Part shown: piece by piece, positions 54,803-64,000 of the stretch
Numbering within the stretch: position 1 is the first letter of the stretch
Layout: the number at the start of each line of letters is the position of its first letter
Assembly (NCBI RefSeq): GCF_030053135.1
Contig: NZ_CP125652.1
Location: 744,001-808,000 of the forward strand
Source of the DNA: Rhizobium sp. BT04
GTDB taxonomy: Bacteria; Pseudomonadota; Alphaproteobacteria; Rhizobiales; Rhizobiaceae
Direction of reading: 5' to 3'
Length of the DNA: 64,000 nucleotides
Position numbers and translations under genes: made by a program
Notes under the pieces: generated by a model
Databases searched by the model: none
What the model was told of the DNA's origin: nothing
What the model saw: the letters and a program-made list of their open reading frames with translations, nothing else

Positions 54803-55480
54803 ATGCCCGAAGTTATTTTCAACGGCCCAGCCGGCCGTCTTGAAGGCCGCTACCAGCCCTCCAAGGAAAAAAGCGCGCCCATCGCCCTGATCCTGCATCC
54901 GCATCCGCAGTTCGGCGGCACGATGAACAATCAGATCGTCTACCAGCTCTTCTACATGTTCCAGAAGCGCGGGTTCACGACGCTGCGCTTCAATTTCCGG
55001 GGCATCGGCCGCAGCCAGGGCGAATTCGACCATGGCGCCGGCGAACTCTCGGATGCAGCCTCCGCGCTCGACTGGGTGCAGAGCCTGCATCCCGATTCGA
55101 AGACCTGCTGGGTCGCCGGTTATTCCTTCGGGTCCTGGATCGGCATGCAGCTCCTGATGCGCCGGCCGGAGATCGAGGGCTTCATGTCGATTGCCCCGCA
55201 GCCGAATACCTACGACTTCTCCTTCCTGGCGCCCTGCCCTTCTTCCGGCCTGATCATCAACGGCGAGGCCGACAAGGTGGCACCGGAAAAAGATGTCAAC
55301 GGCCTGGTGGAGAAACTGAAGACCCAGAAGGGCATCCTCATCACCCACCGCACCGTTGCCAACGCCAACCACTTCTTCAACGGCCAGGTGGAAACGCTGA
55401 TGGGCGAATGCGAGGATTACCTCGACCGTCGCCTCAACGGTGAATTGGTGCCGGAACCGGCCGCCAAGCGGATCCGCTGA
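54803..55480 (+). CDS. alpha/beta hydrolase
   Basis: 225 aa. HPHPQFGGTMNNQIVYQLF near the start is the oxyanion-hole region; the nucleophile elbow is AGYSFGSWIGMQ (GxSxG); acid and His lie in GEADKVAPEKDV and NANHFFNGQ. This is the YcjY/dienelactone-hydrolase-like bacterial group; substrate unknown. ATG 54803 has CCGGAGTACCA before it. It diverges from the suf operon and shares the iron-responsive region with it. Confidence 0.92.
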   Translation: MPEVIFNGPAGRLEGRYQPSKEKSAPIALILHPHPQFGGTMNNQIVYQLFYMFQKRGFTTLRFNFRGIGRSQGEFDHGAGELSDAASALDWVQSLHPDSKTCWVAGYSFGSWIGMQLLMRRPEIEGFMSIAPQPNTYDFSFLAPCPSSGLIINGEADKVAPEKDVNGLVEKLKTQKGILITHRTVANANHFFNGQVETLMGECEDYLDRRLNGELVPEPAAKRIR

Positions 55481-55566
55481 CGCCATAACACGAGCCCGTC
55501 TTCTCCCTGTGGAGACGGGCCGGACACAACCCCGCCGGCTGTGCCAGAACAGATCACCTATCGTGT

Positions 55567-55582
55567 TGCAATATATATTGCA
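55567..55582. promoter_or_regulatory. perfect 16-bp palindrome upstream of an acyltransferase gene
   Basis: TGCAATATATATTGCA. It is AT-rich, with positions expected of an operator, 44 bases before the start codon of the acyltransferase gene. I cannot name the regulator. Confidence 0.45.
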
Positions 55583-55594
55583 GTGCGGTAGGGT

Positions 55595-55619
55595 CCTCGC
55601 GATCCTAACTAAAGCGAGG
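55595..55619 (+). promoter_or_regulatory. hairpin covering the acyltransferase ribosome-binding site
   Basis: CCTCGC (55595-55600) can pair with GCGAGG (55614-55619). The latter contains the SD of ATG 55626. A 13-nt loop separates the arms. This may modulate translation. Confidence 0.45.
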
Positions 55620-55625
55620 TCCGCA

Positions 55626-56801
55626 ATGACCAAGTCGTTCGGGGAAGTCCTGGATAAGTATAGGGGTATCGGTCCGGGGTTCGACTTTCTTCGAATTGGA
55701 CTCGCCTTTTCTATCGTATTAACGCATTCGTTTTTGCTGACGCGGAATGATGCCTTCATCAGAGGGTCGGTATTCTGGTTCACCGAATACGCTCTTGTTC
55801 CGATGTTTTTCGCTTTGAGCGGATTTCTGATTGCCGGCAGCGCCCAGCGCCTGAGCCTGGGGAATTTTCTGATCAATCGCGGCTTGCGCATCGTTCCGGC
55901 ACTTGCCGTCGATATCGTCGTTTGTTCGCTGATCATCGGACCGATCGTAACGATCGTCTATCACGCCGAATATTTTACCGATCCGCGGTTTTTCAAATAC
56001 TTCCTGAATATCGTCGGCTGGATCCATTACGAGCTGCCGGGCGTCTTCCAGGATAATCCGAGCCAGCGTGTCAACGGCGCTCTCTGGACGGTTCCCTGGG
56101 AGATCTTCTGCTACATCATCATGTCATTCCTGATGATCACCGCCATCGTGAAGACGCGCTACAAGCTGCTCGGCGTGACGATCGCCTACATCGTCATCGG
56201 TCTCATCGTACAGAAGATGCCCTATCTGTTGCCCGGTTCAATCAAGCCGATCGCGCGCTTCCTGTTCATGAGCCGCGGCTCCCAGCTGATAACGGCCTTC
56301 ATGATGGGCATCGTCGTCTTTCAGTTCAAATCGGTCGTTCCGCATTCCCGCTGGCTTTTCGCCGCCGCCTGCCTGGTTTGCATCGTCGCCATCCTCACCC
56401 TCGACAGCCGATCGATCGAGTCGGTGATCAACCGGCCGATCGTCATCACCTCGCTCGTCTACATCACAGTCTTCATCGGCCTGTCGGAGGTGCCCATTCC
56501 GGCCTTTTTCAGGAAAGGTGACTATTCCTACGGCGTCTATCTCTACCATGATCCGTTCTTGCAGATCTGGATCAGCGCGTTCCCCTCAATCTTTCTCTAC
56601 CCGAAATATGGTGCGCTGGCGCTCTATCTGGTCGGCCTGCCCTCGGCTCTCGCCGTCGCGGTGCTGTCCTGGCATTTCATCGAGAAACCCATCCTCGGCC
56701 TTCGCAAGAAATTCTCGTTCATCGCCCAGGTCAGGGGAGTCGAGGATGGCAATCACGCTGGGCACGGATCCAATGTCCGGCCAGTCGCCGTCAAAAGTTA
56801 G
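55626..56801 (+). CDS. acyltransferase-3 family membrane protein
   Basis: 391 aa with about ten transmembrane helices. FDFLRIGLAFSIVLTHSFLLTRND at the start includes the family His, and FALSGFLIAGSAQRLS and GALWTVPWEIFCYIIMSFLMI follow. This is the OafA/ExoZ type that O-acetylates polysaccharides or lipids at the membrane. The first ~200 bases use more AT-rich codons than the neighbours, which may point to transfer. Substrate unknown; exopolysaccharide or LPS acetylation is plausible in a rhizobium. Confidence 0.9.
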   Translation: MTKSFGEVLDKYRGIGPGFDFLRIGLAFSIVLTHSFLLTRNDAFIRGSVFWFTEYALVPMFFALSGFLIAGSAQRLSLGNFLINRGLRIVPALAVDIVVCSLIIGPIVTIVYHAEYFTDPRFFKYFLNIVGWIHYELPGVFQDNPSQRVNGALWTVPWEIFCYIIMSFLMITAIVKTRYKLLGVTIAYIVIGLIVQKMPYLLPGSIKPIARFLFMSRGSQLITAFMMGIVVFQFKSVVPHSRWLFAAACLVCIVAILTLDSRSIESVINRPIVITSLVYITVFIGLSEVPIPAFFRKGDYSYGVYLYHDPFLQIWISAFPSIFLYPKYGALALYLVGLPSALAVAVLSWHFIEKPILGLRKKFSFIAQVRGVEDGNHAGHGSNVRPVAVKS

Positions 56802-57325
56802 GGCTTCGCCAGCCGCATATCGGCGGTGAGTTCAAAAGCCGTGTCAAGCACTCCATCGATCAGGATCGGCGTGCGTTCGCGCATGCCGATCTTTTGGAGG
56901 ACGCGCTGCGAGGCGATGTTTTCGGGATGCGTGAAGGCGATGAAGCCGGGTGCCAACTGCCTGTCGAAGAACCAGTCGGAAAGCGCGATTGCCGCCTCGG
57001 TTGCCATGCCCTTGCCCCACGCTTCCTCGCGCAGGGAATAACCAAGTTCGAACTGCTCGCCCCTGAACTTTGAAATGCCGGCGCGGCCGAGGAAACCGCC
57101 ATCCTCGGCGACGATCTTGTATTTGGTCGTGCCGTCGCGTGCCTGTTCCACGAACCAGCCCCGCAGCCGCTCTTCGGCCTTCTCCAGGCTCCATGGCGCC
57201 TGGCCGGGAAGATATCGGGTCGTCGCCATGGTCGAATGCAGCTGCTGCACCAGGGCCGCATCGCCTTCGTCCCACATGACAAAGCTGAGCCGTGGCGTCT
57301 TCAGTATGACCTGCTGCTGTCTCAT
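56798..57325 (-). CDS. GNAT family N-acetyltransferase (RimJ/RimL-like)
   Basis: 175 aa. [25 protein letters not shown] starts it; the acetyl-CoA segment is [21 protein letters not shown] and [13 protein letters not shown] spacing ([14 protein letters not shown]) follows. This is the RimJ/RimL/Ard1-like group; its substrate may be a protein N-terminus or a small amine. It overlaps anmK by four bases (ATGA), so they are co-translated, and its 3' end overlaps the convergent acyltransferase gene by four bases. Confidence 0.92.
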   Translation of the reverse strand: MRQQQVILKTPRLSFVMWDEGDAALVQQLHSTMATTRYLPGQAPWSLEKAEERLRGWFVEQARDGTTKYKIVAEDGGFLGRAGISKFRGEQFELGYSLREEAWGKGMATEAAIALSDWFFDRQLAPGFIAFTHPENIASQRVLQKIGMRERTPILIDGVLDTAFELTADMRLAKP

Positions 57326-58440
57326 GGCGTTGCCAGCACCCCACCGCTGACGGCGGCGCCCACCCCCGTCGTGCCGGGAAATGTCAGCGGCAGCCCGTCC
57401 AGCGAGCGCACGGCGAGATAGGCCCAGGCCTCGGCCTCCATCGCATCGCCGTCAAAGCCGGCCTGTTCGGCCGTCAATACCTTCGAGCCCAGCCTTTCGG
57501 CCATAGCCGAAAACTCCGCCATCACGGTGGCGTTCAGCCGCCCGCCGCCGCAGACGATATAGATCGATGGGTTCTCGGGCAGGAAGCCGGCAGATTTGAT
57601 GATCGAGGCGGCGGCGATATGCGCCAGTGTGCGGGCGCCGTCCTCGAGGCTCGCCTCCTCGGGCCGCAGCGGCGCGAAATCGCCGCGATCGAGCGAACGG
57701 CGAACATTGCCGCGGAAGAACGGGCTTTGCAGATACCGTTCCGCGAGAGCGGCCACGACCTTGCCGCGCCCGCCGATCTCGCCGCCGGGATCATAAGTTT
57801 TGCCGGTCTGCATCTCCACCCACTGGTCGATCAGCGTATTGCCCGGCCCGCTGTCGAAGGCCGCGATCCGGCCATCCGTACCAATGAATGTCAGATTGGA
57901 GATACCACCGATATTGACGAAACACACCGCCTGTCCCGCCTGCTGGAATTTTCCTGCGAGTGCCGCGTGATAGGCCGGCACCAGCGGCGCACCCTGCCCG
58001 CCATGAACCATGTCGTTGGCGCGCATGTCATAGACCACCGATATGCCGGTCCGGCGCGCCAATTCCCCCCCGTCGCCGATCTGGATCGTCAATCCTTCAT
58101 CCGGGCGATGAAGCACGGTCTGGCCATGAAAACCGAGAACATCGACGGCATCGGCAGAAAGCTCGAAACGCTCCAGAAATGCCGTAACGGCAGTTGCATG
58201 CCGCAAGGTCAGCTCAAGCTCGATCCGGCGAAGCTCCTCCGGCCGTTCACGCCTGTCGCGAAGCGGCCGCGCCAGTTCCAGCGCTCGTTTCAGCCGCCGG
58301 CGAAAATCGGCATCATAGGGCACGCCCATGAACGGCCCGCGCTCGATGAAGCCGCGGCCGTCGGTCCTGATCAGCGCGACGTCGATTCCGTCCATCGACG
58401 TCCCACTCATCAGGCCGATCGCAGTCCTGATGACATCCAT
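57322..58440 (-). CDS. anmK: anhydro-N-acetylmuramic acid kinase
   Basis: 372 aa. [22 protein letters not shown] is the family start; [25 protein letters not shown] and [24 protein letters not shown] follow. It phosphorylates 1,6-anhydroMurNAc recovered from cell-wall turnover to MurNAc-6-P. ATG 58440 has GGGAGGC upstream; extending further has no family support. It diverges from tyrS. Confidence 0.96.
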   Translation of the reverse strand: MDVIRTAIGLMSGTSMDGIDVALIRTDGRGFIERGPFMGVPYDADFRRRLKRALELARPLRDRRERPEELRRIELELTLRHATAVTAFLERFELSADAVDVLGFHGQTVLHRPDEGLTIQIGDGGELARRTGISVVYDMRANDMVHGGQGAPLVPAYHAALAGKFQQAGQAVCFVNIGGISNLTFIGTDGRIAAFDSGPGNTLIDQWVEMQTGKTYDPGGEIGGRGKVVAALAERYLQSPFFRGNVRRSLDRGDFAPLRPEEASLEDGARTLAHIAAASIIKSAGFLPENPSIYIVCGGGRLNATVMAEFSAMAERLGSKVLTAEQAGFDGDAMEAEAWAYLAVRSLDGLPLTFPGTTGVGAAVSGGVLATP

Positions 58441-58570
58441 GAGGCTTGCCTCCCATGCGATTCCCGGATGCACTTTTATAAAAACAGTGCTAAACGCGCC
58501 GCGACAGATCAACAACAACGAACTTGCGCGAGCCCCACGGGTCGAACGCAGACACTAAGAGACGAAACCC

Positions 58571-59827
58571 ATGTCCGAGTTCAAGTCCGATTTCCTCCGC
58601 ACGCTGAAAGAGCGCGGCTTCATTCATCAGATCTCTGATGAAAGCGGCCTCGACGACCTGTTCGCCAAGGAAACCGTGACGGCCTATATCGGCTATGACC
58701 CGACGGCATCCAGCCTCCATGTCGGCCATCTCACGCAGATCATGATGCTGCACTGGCTGCAGGCGACGGGCCATCGCCCGATCTCGCTGATGGGCGGCGG
58801 CACCGGCATGGTCGGCGATCCTTCCTTCAAGGAGGAGGCCCGCAAGCTGATGACGATCGAGACGATCGAAGAAAATATCGCATCGATCAAGCGCTGCTTT
58901 TCGAACTATCTCGATTACGGCAAGCCCGGCAACGCCGCACTGATGATCAACAATGCCGAATGGCTGCGTACGTTGAATTACCTGGAGTTCCTGCGCGATG
59001 TCGGCCGCCATTTCTCGGTCAACCGCATGCTGTCCTTCGACAGTGTGAAGACGCGCCTCGACCGCGAGCAGTCGCTGTCCTTCCTGGAATTCAACTACAT
59101 GATCCTCCAGGCCTACGACTTCGTCGAGCTTGCCAAGCGCTACGATTGCCGCCTGCAGATGGGCGGTTCGGACCAGTGGGGCAATATCGTCAACGGCATC
59201 GATCTCGGTCACCGCATGGGGACGCAGCAGCTCTATGCGCTGACCTCGCCGCTGTTGACGACGTCATCGGGCGCCAAGATGGGTAAATCGGCATCCGGCG
59301 CGGTCTGGCTGAATGCCGATCTGCTGCCTGTCTATGACTTCTGGCAATATTGGCGCAATACCGAAGACGCCGATGTGCCGCGCTTCCTCAAGCTCTTCAC
59401 CACTCTGCCGATGGATGAAGTCGCCCGGCTTTCGGCGATCGGCGGGTCGGAACTGAACGAGGTCAAGAAGATCCTGGCGACCGAAGTCACCGCGATCCTG
59501 CATGGCCGCCCGGCCGCTGAACAGGCCGCCGAAACGGCGCGCAAGACCTTCGAGGAAGGTGGCCTCTCGGAAAACCTGCCTTCGGTCGACGTGCCCGCCT
59601 CCGAACTCGACGCGGGCATCGGCCTGCTGTCGCTGATCGTTCGTGCCGGCCTTGCCGCGTCGAATGGCGAAGCTCGCCGTCACGTCCAGGGCGGCGCTGT
59701 CCGCATCAACGACGAGGCGGTCAGCGACGAACGCAAGATGATCGGTAGCGGCGAAATCACCGCCGACGGCATCATCAAGCTCTCGCTCGGCAAGAAGAAG
59801 CACATCCTGATCCGCCGCGCGGCGTAA
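58571..59827 (+). CDS. tyrS: tyrosyl-tRNA synthetase
   Basis: 418-aa class I synthetase of the TyrRS1 type. The HIGH-like motif is HVGHL in [14 protein letters not shown], the KMSKS-like motif is KMGKS, and a C-terminal S4 domain (about 350-415, [21 protein letters not shown]) binds tRNA. It has a near-perfect SD, GAGACGAAACCC, and is followed by a terminator. Confidence 0.98.
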   Translation: MSEFKSDFLRTLKERGFIHQISDESGLDDLFAKETVTAYIGYDPTASSLHVGHLTQIMMLHWLQATGHRPISLMGGGTGMVGDPSFKEEARKLMTIETIEENIASIKRCFSNYLDYGKPGNAALMINNAEWLRTLNYLEFLRDVGRHFSVNRMLSFDSVKTRLDREQSLSFLEFNYMILQAYDFVELAKRYDCRLQMGGSDQWGNIVNGIDLGHRMGTQQLYALTSPLLTTSSGAKMGKSASGAVWLNADLLPVYDFWQYWRNTEDADVPRFLKLFTTLPMDEVARLSAIGGSELNEVKKILATEVTAILHGRPAAEQAAETARKTFEEGGLSENLPSVDVPASELDAGIGLLSLIVRAGLAASNGEARRHVQGGAVRINDEAVSDERKMIGSGEITADGIIKLSLGKKKHILIRRAA

Positions 59828-59853
59828 GCGGCCTCAATTGCGAACAGATACCG

Positions 59854-59882
59854 AAGCCGGCGTCCACGCCGGCTTTTCTGTG
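59854..59882 (+). terminator. terminator of tyrS
   Basis: AAGCCGGCGT - CC - ACGCCGGCTT followed by TTCTGTGTTT, 27 bases past the tyrS stop. Confidence 0.85.
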
Positions 59883-59904
59883 TTTAGCCACGGCGGCGAG
59901 GAGA

Positions 59905-60189
59905 TCATTCAGCTCTTTGCTGGTTTTCAGCGTCATTCCGTTTGGTCTCTCGAAGAAGATAGCCCGGCGGATCAATGTTTGAAGCCGGCTTCACCCGCGA
60001 CCACCAACTGATCGAGAAGATCGGCGGCGTCACCGTCGCGTCGAGGGGAACCGCAAGGATATGGCCGGAGCGGATGCTCTCGGGCGGCTTTGGCCGCGCG
60101 CCCTTCTCCGCAGAATACGAAGCCTGATGGCCGATCGAGACGACGATCATGACGGCCGATGCGAAAGAGACTGTCCGGGAGCACTGCAT
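59905..60189 (-). CDS. possible small exported protein
   Basis: 94 aa. MQCSRTVSFASAVMIVVSIGHQASYSA looks like a short signal sequence, and the rest is basic with no recognised domain. CGGAGAATGCC precedes the ATG, a good SD, which is the main support. The 544-base gap between tyrS and the AsmA-like gene has no better candidate; a 50-codon plus-strand frame at about 59975 is less likely. Confidence 0.4.
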   Translation of the reverse strand: MQCSRTVSFASAVMIVVSIGHQASYSAEKGARPKPPESIRSGHILAVPLDATVTPPIFSISWWSRVKPASNIDPPGYLLRETKRNDAENQQRAE

Positions 60190-60371
60190 GGCATTCTCCG
60201 ACGGCCGTTGTTTCCGAGCTGACCGCAGATTACATCAGAATGCACTAAAATACGCTCTTCAGCGATAACGAAATTGCCGGCAGGTGGAATAGCCCCGCCC
60301 GCCAAGCGCAGCCTCCTTGCTGAACTGGACCGAGCGGATGATACGGATGCGCAAGAAAGCTCTTGGCTGCT
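60190..60371. other. intergenic region
   Basis: No gene or RNA recognised. It is the space between the possible small exported protein and the 3' end of the AsmA-like gene. Confidence 0.4.
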
Positions 60372-63300
60372 TCACTGGAATTCGAAGATCTGCCGGAAAA
60401 CACCGGGCGCGATGATCGACAACGGGTTGATCTGCAGGTTCGGCTGGTCGAACTTGCCCGTCAGCTTGAAGGTGATGCCGATCAGGCCGCGGTCGCTGCC
60501 GTTGCCGAGGATGACGCCGATCAGCGGCAGTTCAGCAAAGAGCCGGTTGAGGCCGTAGGCCGGCATGAAGGTGCCGGTCATGTCCATATTGCCCTTGCGG
60601 TCACGCACGATGCCTTGGAAGGTTGCGCCGATCTGGTCGCCGCGCAGCACGCCGTTCTCGATGCCGACCATACCATTGCGCGAGACGACACGGGCAAAGC
60701 CACGCTGGAAGCGCTGCGACGAGGTATCGATATCGCGCTTGACGGCTTCGTTGAGGCTGCGCTGCTCGCTTCCGACAGGCGTCGAAACGATCGAGCGCAG
60801 GCGTTGTTCGTTGACGATCGCGAAGCGGCGGACGTCGAGCGAACCATCCCAGCCGCCCTCTGCCCCCAGCCGGATCGCCAGATTGAGCAGGCCGCCCTGC
60901 ATGTGCTGGTAGAGGTCGGCGAAACGCGACACCGCGCCGGCATCGCCGCTGGTGATGTTGATGACGCCGCCGTCCTTCATCTGGCTGACCACGGCCTCGC
61001 CGCTGTCGGTAACGGCGGAGAAATTGAGCGTCTGCAGCTTGTCGCCGCGCAGTGATATCTGCGCCTGGAAATTGCCGATCTTCTCGTCGTTGAAGCCGAT
61101 GACGTTTTTCAGCCTGGCGCGCACCGATACGCCGGTGTCGCCGGCATCGCCACCACCATCGCCGTCAGAGCCCGATTTCAACCGCGCGATGACAGGCCGT
61201 GCATCGGCGCTGTCGCCGGAGACCGAGACGTCGAAATTGCCCTTGCTGCGTTTCACCGACAGGGCGAAATCGTCGAGCGAGGAGAGCTTGACGCTGTCGA
61301 AATCAGCCGAGATTAGCCCGCCTTTGCCAATGTTCAGCGATCCGTTGGCACCGAAGCCGTCGCCCTTCAGCCGGAAGTTCTTGATCTCGGTATTGTCGGC
61401 CGGGCCGGAGGTTTCGAATTCGGCCGTGGCCGCAATGCCGCTGCCCTTCGACCAGCCGATCCACGGCAGGTCGAGTTGCGACTTGGTGAGGTCGAGCTGG
61501 ACGTCCTGCCGGTCGTCGTCGATCCGCGTCAGCACCATCTTCACGCTGCCGCCGATGATGCCGGAAAGGCCGGGTATCAGCTTGTTGCGCTGGTCTTCGG
61601 ACAGCGTCGCGGTGATCACCCGCTGCCGCTTCGCGCTGTCGGATGCCTCGACCGGCTCAGTAAGATCGATATCGGCCGGGACGCCATCGATCTGGGCCTT
61701 GGCGTCAAGGGTGATCTGTTTCGGATTGCCGTTCAGCGTGCCGTCGAGATTGCTGATCGTGCGGCCGGAAAACGGCTTGGCAAGATCAATATCGGTGAGC
61801 TTCATTGCCGCCGTCCATTCGGCCGGCGGTGGGTTCTGCGAGGAGAGCAGGCCGAAATGCGCCTTCACATGCGCCTCGATCCGCCCCTTGAGATCGTCGG
61901 GCGTAAAGCCGGCGCGCTGCAGCACCCGCACCGGCCGGTAGGTCAGAAGCTCGCCAACGGCGTCCGCTGCCCCGGAGACCGCGAGATCGATATCCGCCAT
62001 CAGCGGCTTGTCGTAGGTGGCAGGCATTATGAACGTCCCCTGCCCGAGACCGACGGAACGGCCGGAGGGGAAATAGGACGTGCCGCTCTTGATCGCGATC
62101 GTCGCGACGGGGCCGGTCAGGTCGAAATGGGCTGACGTGTCGCGGATCGGCGGAATGTCGCCGGCGACGTTCATCCGCGCGCCCGCGATGTCGAAGCCGA
62201 TGCGGATCTGGTTGGCGTCGAGCTTCAACCCCCTGCCGCCGGCCGCCTCGTCCAGCCTGCCGAAGGGAATGAAGACTGATATGGCGGCGTTGGTGACGGT
62301 GCCGCCGAAGAGGTTGCCGTGTACCCAGGTGCGCACCTTGGGCGCCATCCAGAAGGGCCAGAGCTGCTTGATCGCCGTCGTCTGCAGTTGTGCTGACTGG
62401 CCGGCAAAGCTGATCTCCGGCGATTTGTCCCCGAGCTTGACATCAAGTGATCCGTAAAGCGCGCCGAGTGGGCTGGAGACAGTCATGTTGGGAAACTGGA
62501 ATTCCCGCCCAGCGACCATGTAGCGACCGGTCGCCTGGATGTCGAAGGAGAGCGGCTGCTCGCCGGAGCCGCCTGGGGCTGCCGTGCCGCCGCTGACGAG
62601 GAGGTCGATGCCGAAGCCTTTGCCGGCCTGCGGATCGAGCTTGTCGAGATCGATGAGCGCACCGTTGATCGGGACCGTGGTCGCGCCGAACCGGGCGTTC
62701 GACCGGGCGATTTCGAGCGTCTGCTTGTCGAAATCGTAGACGAGGTTGATTTGCCCGCCCGACAGCTCCTGCGGATCGCCATCCGCATAGATCAGGCCGG
62801 CACCGATGTCGACCGTCGTCGCCAGCGCCGGCTGCACGCCATCGCGCCCCCGGGTGGCCGACACCGTGAGGTCGGCAAAGGCGTTGAGCCCCTGGCGTAT
62901 GGCGCCCTGATCGTTGCGTTTCAGCCCGAAGGGCGTGAGGTCGGCATGCCTCAGCGTCGCCACGACCTTCGACACGTGGCCGCCTTCCTTCTCGGCCAGC
63001 ACGTCGAGCTCCGCCACCTCACCGTTGAGCGCGACTTCGCCGGTCAATTGCAACGAGGACGGGCCGGCATGGGCAAAGACGAGATTGTCGATGACGAGCG
63101 ACAGCGGACCGTTGGCGGTATCGGCAAGCTTGATGTCGATGCCGGAGATGCGCACCGAATTGGTCGAGCCGCGGGTCACGATACTGTCGAATATGTCGAA
63201 CTGCGAGAAGATCTTCTCCATCGCCGCCGGCATAGCGTCGATGCGCAGGTCGTCGAGCTTGACGGGATTGCCGGACGGCAGAAGCGCGGTATCGAGCGCG

Positions 63301-63770
63301 ATATCCTCCGCTTCGATGTCCGCGACGGCGATACGGCCGCGGAAAAGCTGCAGCGGATCGAGCCCCAGGCGCACCGAACCCGTCGTCGACAGGTGCTGGC
63401 CACTCTCCTGGTCGATCATGTTAACGTTGCGCGCTTCAAGCGCCAGCCGAAAGTCCGAGGTGAAGCGGATGACGGTGGAGCCGACCTCGGCACGGTAGCG
63501 CGGTCCGGCCACGCTATTCAGCGCCGCCTGCGCCTGCTGCGACAGCGGCTTGTCGAACATGCCGCTCTCGACGGTGAAGACGATCGCCGCGAGAATAAGC
63601 AGAATCAGCCCCAGAAATCCGAGCGTCAGCTTCGCCGTGCGTCGCATTGGCGAACGCGGCGGCGGGCAATGGACGATGATCGGATCCTCGGCCTGGGCGG
63701 ACGGCAAGCGGTCCAGCGCAACGATATCCTTCTTGCGAAACGTGACCTTTTCGCCGCGGATGGCTGACAT
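60372..63770 (-). CDS. AsmA-like / DUF3971 giant envelope protein
   Basis: 1132 aa. A transmembrane segment about residues 43-62 (KLTLGFLGLILLILAAIVFTV) anchors a very long periplasmic beta-rich region. DUF3971 and AsmA C-terminal-like blocks (for example FPSGRSVGLGQGTFIMPATYD, FKLTGKFDQPNLQINPLSIIAPGVFRQIFEF at the end) match YhdP-type proteins of the TamB/AsmA clan, which act in phospholipid transport to the outer membrane. GGGAGAG lies before ATG 63770. It diverges from the peroxiredoxin gene at 63895. Confidence 0.88.
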   Translation of the reverse strand: MSAIRGEKVTFRKKDIVALDRLPSAQAEDPIIVHCPPPRSPMRRTAKLTLGFLGLILLILAAIVFTVESGMFDKPLSQQAQAALNSVAGPRYRAEVGSTVIRFTSDFRLALEARNVNMIDQESGQHLSTTGSVRLGLDPLQLFRGRIAVADIEAEDIALDTALLPSGNPVKLDDLRIDAMPAAMEKIFSQFDIFDSIVTRGSTNSVRISGIDIKLADTANGPLSLVIDNLVFAHAGPSSLQLTGEVALNGEVAELDVLAEKEGGHVSKVVATLRHADLTPFGLKRNDQGAIRQGLNAFADLTVSATRGRDGVQPALATTVDIGAGLIYADGDPQELSGGQINLVYDFDKQTLEIARSNARFGATTVPINGALIDLDKLDPQAGKGFGIDLLVSGGTAAPGGSGEQPLSFDIQATGRYMVAGREFQFPNMTVSSPLGALYGSLDVKLGDKSPEISFAGQSAQLQTTAIKQLWPFWMAPKVRTWVHGNLFGGTVTNAAISVFIPFGRLDEAAGGRGLKLDANQIRIGFDIAGARMNVAGDIPPIRDTSAHFDLTGPVATIAIKSGTSYFPSGRSVGLGQGTFIMPATYDKPLMADIDLAVSGAADAVGELLTYRPVRVLQRAGFTPDDLKGRIEAHVKAHFGLLSSQNPPPAEWTAAMKLTDIDLAKPFSGRTISNLDGTLNGNPKQITLDAKAQIDGVPADIDLTEPVEASDSAKRQRVITATLSEDQRNKLIPGLSGIIGGSVKMVLTRIDDDRQDVQLDLTKSQLDLPWIGWSKGSGIAATAEFETSGPADNTEIKNFRLKGDGFGANGSLNIGKGGLISADFDSVKLSSLDDFALSVKRSKGNFDVSVSGDSADARPVIARLKSGSDGDGGGDAGDTGVSVRARLKNVIGFNDEKIGNFQAQISLRGDKLQTLNFSAVTDSGEAVVSQMKDGGVINITSGDAGAVSRFADLYQHMQGGLLNLAIRLGAEGGWDGSLDVRRFAIVNEQRLRSIVSTPVGSEQRSLNEAVKRDIDTSSQRFQRGFARVVSRNGMVGIENGVLRGDQIGATFQGIVRDRKGNMDMTGTFMPAYGLNRLFAELPLIGVILGNGSDRGLIGITFKLTGKFDQPNLQINPLSIIAPGVFRQIFEFQ

Positions 63771-63894
63771 GCGCCTTCGGGCTCTCCCTTTAAGTGAGAA
63801 TTGAACCCGGCCATGCTGGACGGGTTTCCATCCACTATATAATTCGGGGAGAGAAAGTGTCATCCACAAACCCGGCAAAAGAAAGGTTTTCCCT

Positions 63895-64000
63895 ATGGCG
63901 GTTCCCGGCATCGGCGCCACGGCTCCTGATTTCAACCTTCCCCGCGACGGCGGCGGCCGTGTCTCGCTGGCCGAATTCCACGGCAGGCCGCTCGTCCTGT
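63895..64000 (+). CDS. peroxiredoxin (Bcp type), truncated by the window edge
   Basis: The first 35 residues, MAVPGIGATAPDFNLPRDGGGRVSLAEFHGRPLVL, match the start of AhpC/TSA-family peroxiredoxins such as Bcp. The peroxidatic cysteine lies beyond the window. GAAAGGTTTTCCCT precedes the ATG. Confidence 0.8.
   Translation, partial: MAVPGIGATAPDFNLPRDGGGRVSLAEFHGRPLVL

Noticed and set aside
56798..56801. Four-base overlap between convergent acyltransferase and GNAT genes as a sign of an error
   Set aside because: Short convergent overlaps are common in compact genomes; both genes have full-length family matches.
59937..60127. 50-codon plus-strand frame downstream of tyrS
   Set aside because: It overlaps a minus-strand frame with a better ribosome-binding site and lacks its own SD.

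Overview
The window is a gene-dense, GC-rich stretch of alphaproteobacterial chromosome. Gene content and protein sequences point to Rhizobium of the R. etli / R. leguminosarum group. Indicators are a sufS2-B-C-D-S1-X-A iron-sulfur operon with Irr-type and RirA-type sites in front of it, a gcvTHP operon behind a tandem glycine riboswitch, an ATP12 chaperone, several DUF families typical of Rhizobiales, and short dispersed palindromic repeats. I found no insertion sequence, prophage, CRISPR array, rRNA or origin. One intact tRNA gene is present, tRNA-Leu(GAG).

Layout. 1-8 kb: thrS, a DUF1697 protein, yidD, a NifU-like scaffold, folE-hisI, a patatin lipase, a CBS-pair protein and a rhomboid protease. 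8-14 kb: a PAS protein, a tandem PilZ protein, a decayed proline iminopeptidase, a LapG-like periplasmic cysteine protease, a membrane protein of unknown function, and a D,D-carboxypeptidase with a SPOR domain. 14-25 kb: sdaA, DUF599 and DUF1624 membrane proteins, a MerR regulator, mgtE, a degenerate peptide deformylase paralogue, a BON protein, a small secreted repeat protein, an ICMT-like methyltransferase, lipB, tRNA-Leu and a DMT transporter. 25-33 kb: pccA and pccB (convergent, about 3.3 kb apart), glutathione-dependent formaldehyde dehydrogenase, two small enzymes or domain proteins, an SMR guanidinium exporter under a guanidine-II riboswitch, and a DoxX protein. 33-38.5 kb: a lipoprotein, the leftward run crcB, rluC-like, HAD phosphatase and atp12, then a copper-handling pair (YcnI-PCuAC fusion and a DUF2946-like protein). 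38.6-43.3 kb: glycine riboswitch and gcvTHP. 43.4-47.2 kb: DUF982, a divergent SDR/TetR pair with twin operators, a GH25 lipoprotein and a minimal flagellar rod-type protein. 47.2-54.8 kb: the complete suf operon reading leftward from its iron-responsive control region. 54.8-64 kb: an alpha/beta hydrolase, an acyltransferase-3 membrane protein, a GNAT, anmK, tyrS, a giant AsmA/DUF3971 protein and the start of a peroxiredoxin.

How the genes fit together. Much is housekeeping: tRNA charging, one-carbon metabolism (folE, gcvTHP, sdaA, formaldehyde dehydrogenase), cofactor assembly (suf, lipB), cell-wall turnover (DacF-like enzyme, GH25, AnmK) and envelope biogenesis (YidD, AsmA-like). The lipoyl enzyme LipB, the lipoyl protein GcvH and the Fe-S machinery are functionally linked, because lipoate synthesis needs Fe-S clusters.

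The less ordinary material is mostly regulatory or degenerate: two riboswitches, twin TetR operators, a MerR operator, Irr and RirA sites, two hairpins that would hide a ribosome-binding site, an orphan intrinsic terminator that implies a small RNA or an attenuator, a deformylase paralogue lacking two of three metal ligands, a NifU-like scaffold lacking its third cysteine, and a 101-residue flagellar-type protein. All family calls were made by reading the sequence; no database search was run.
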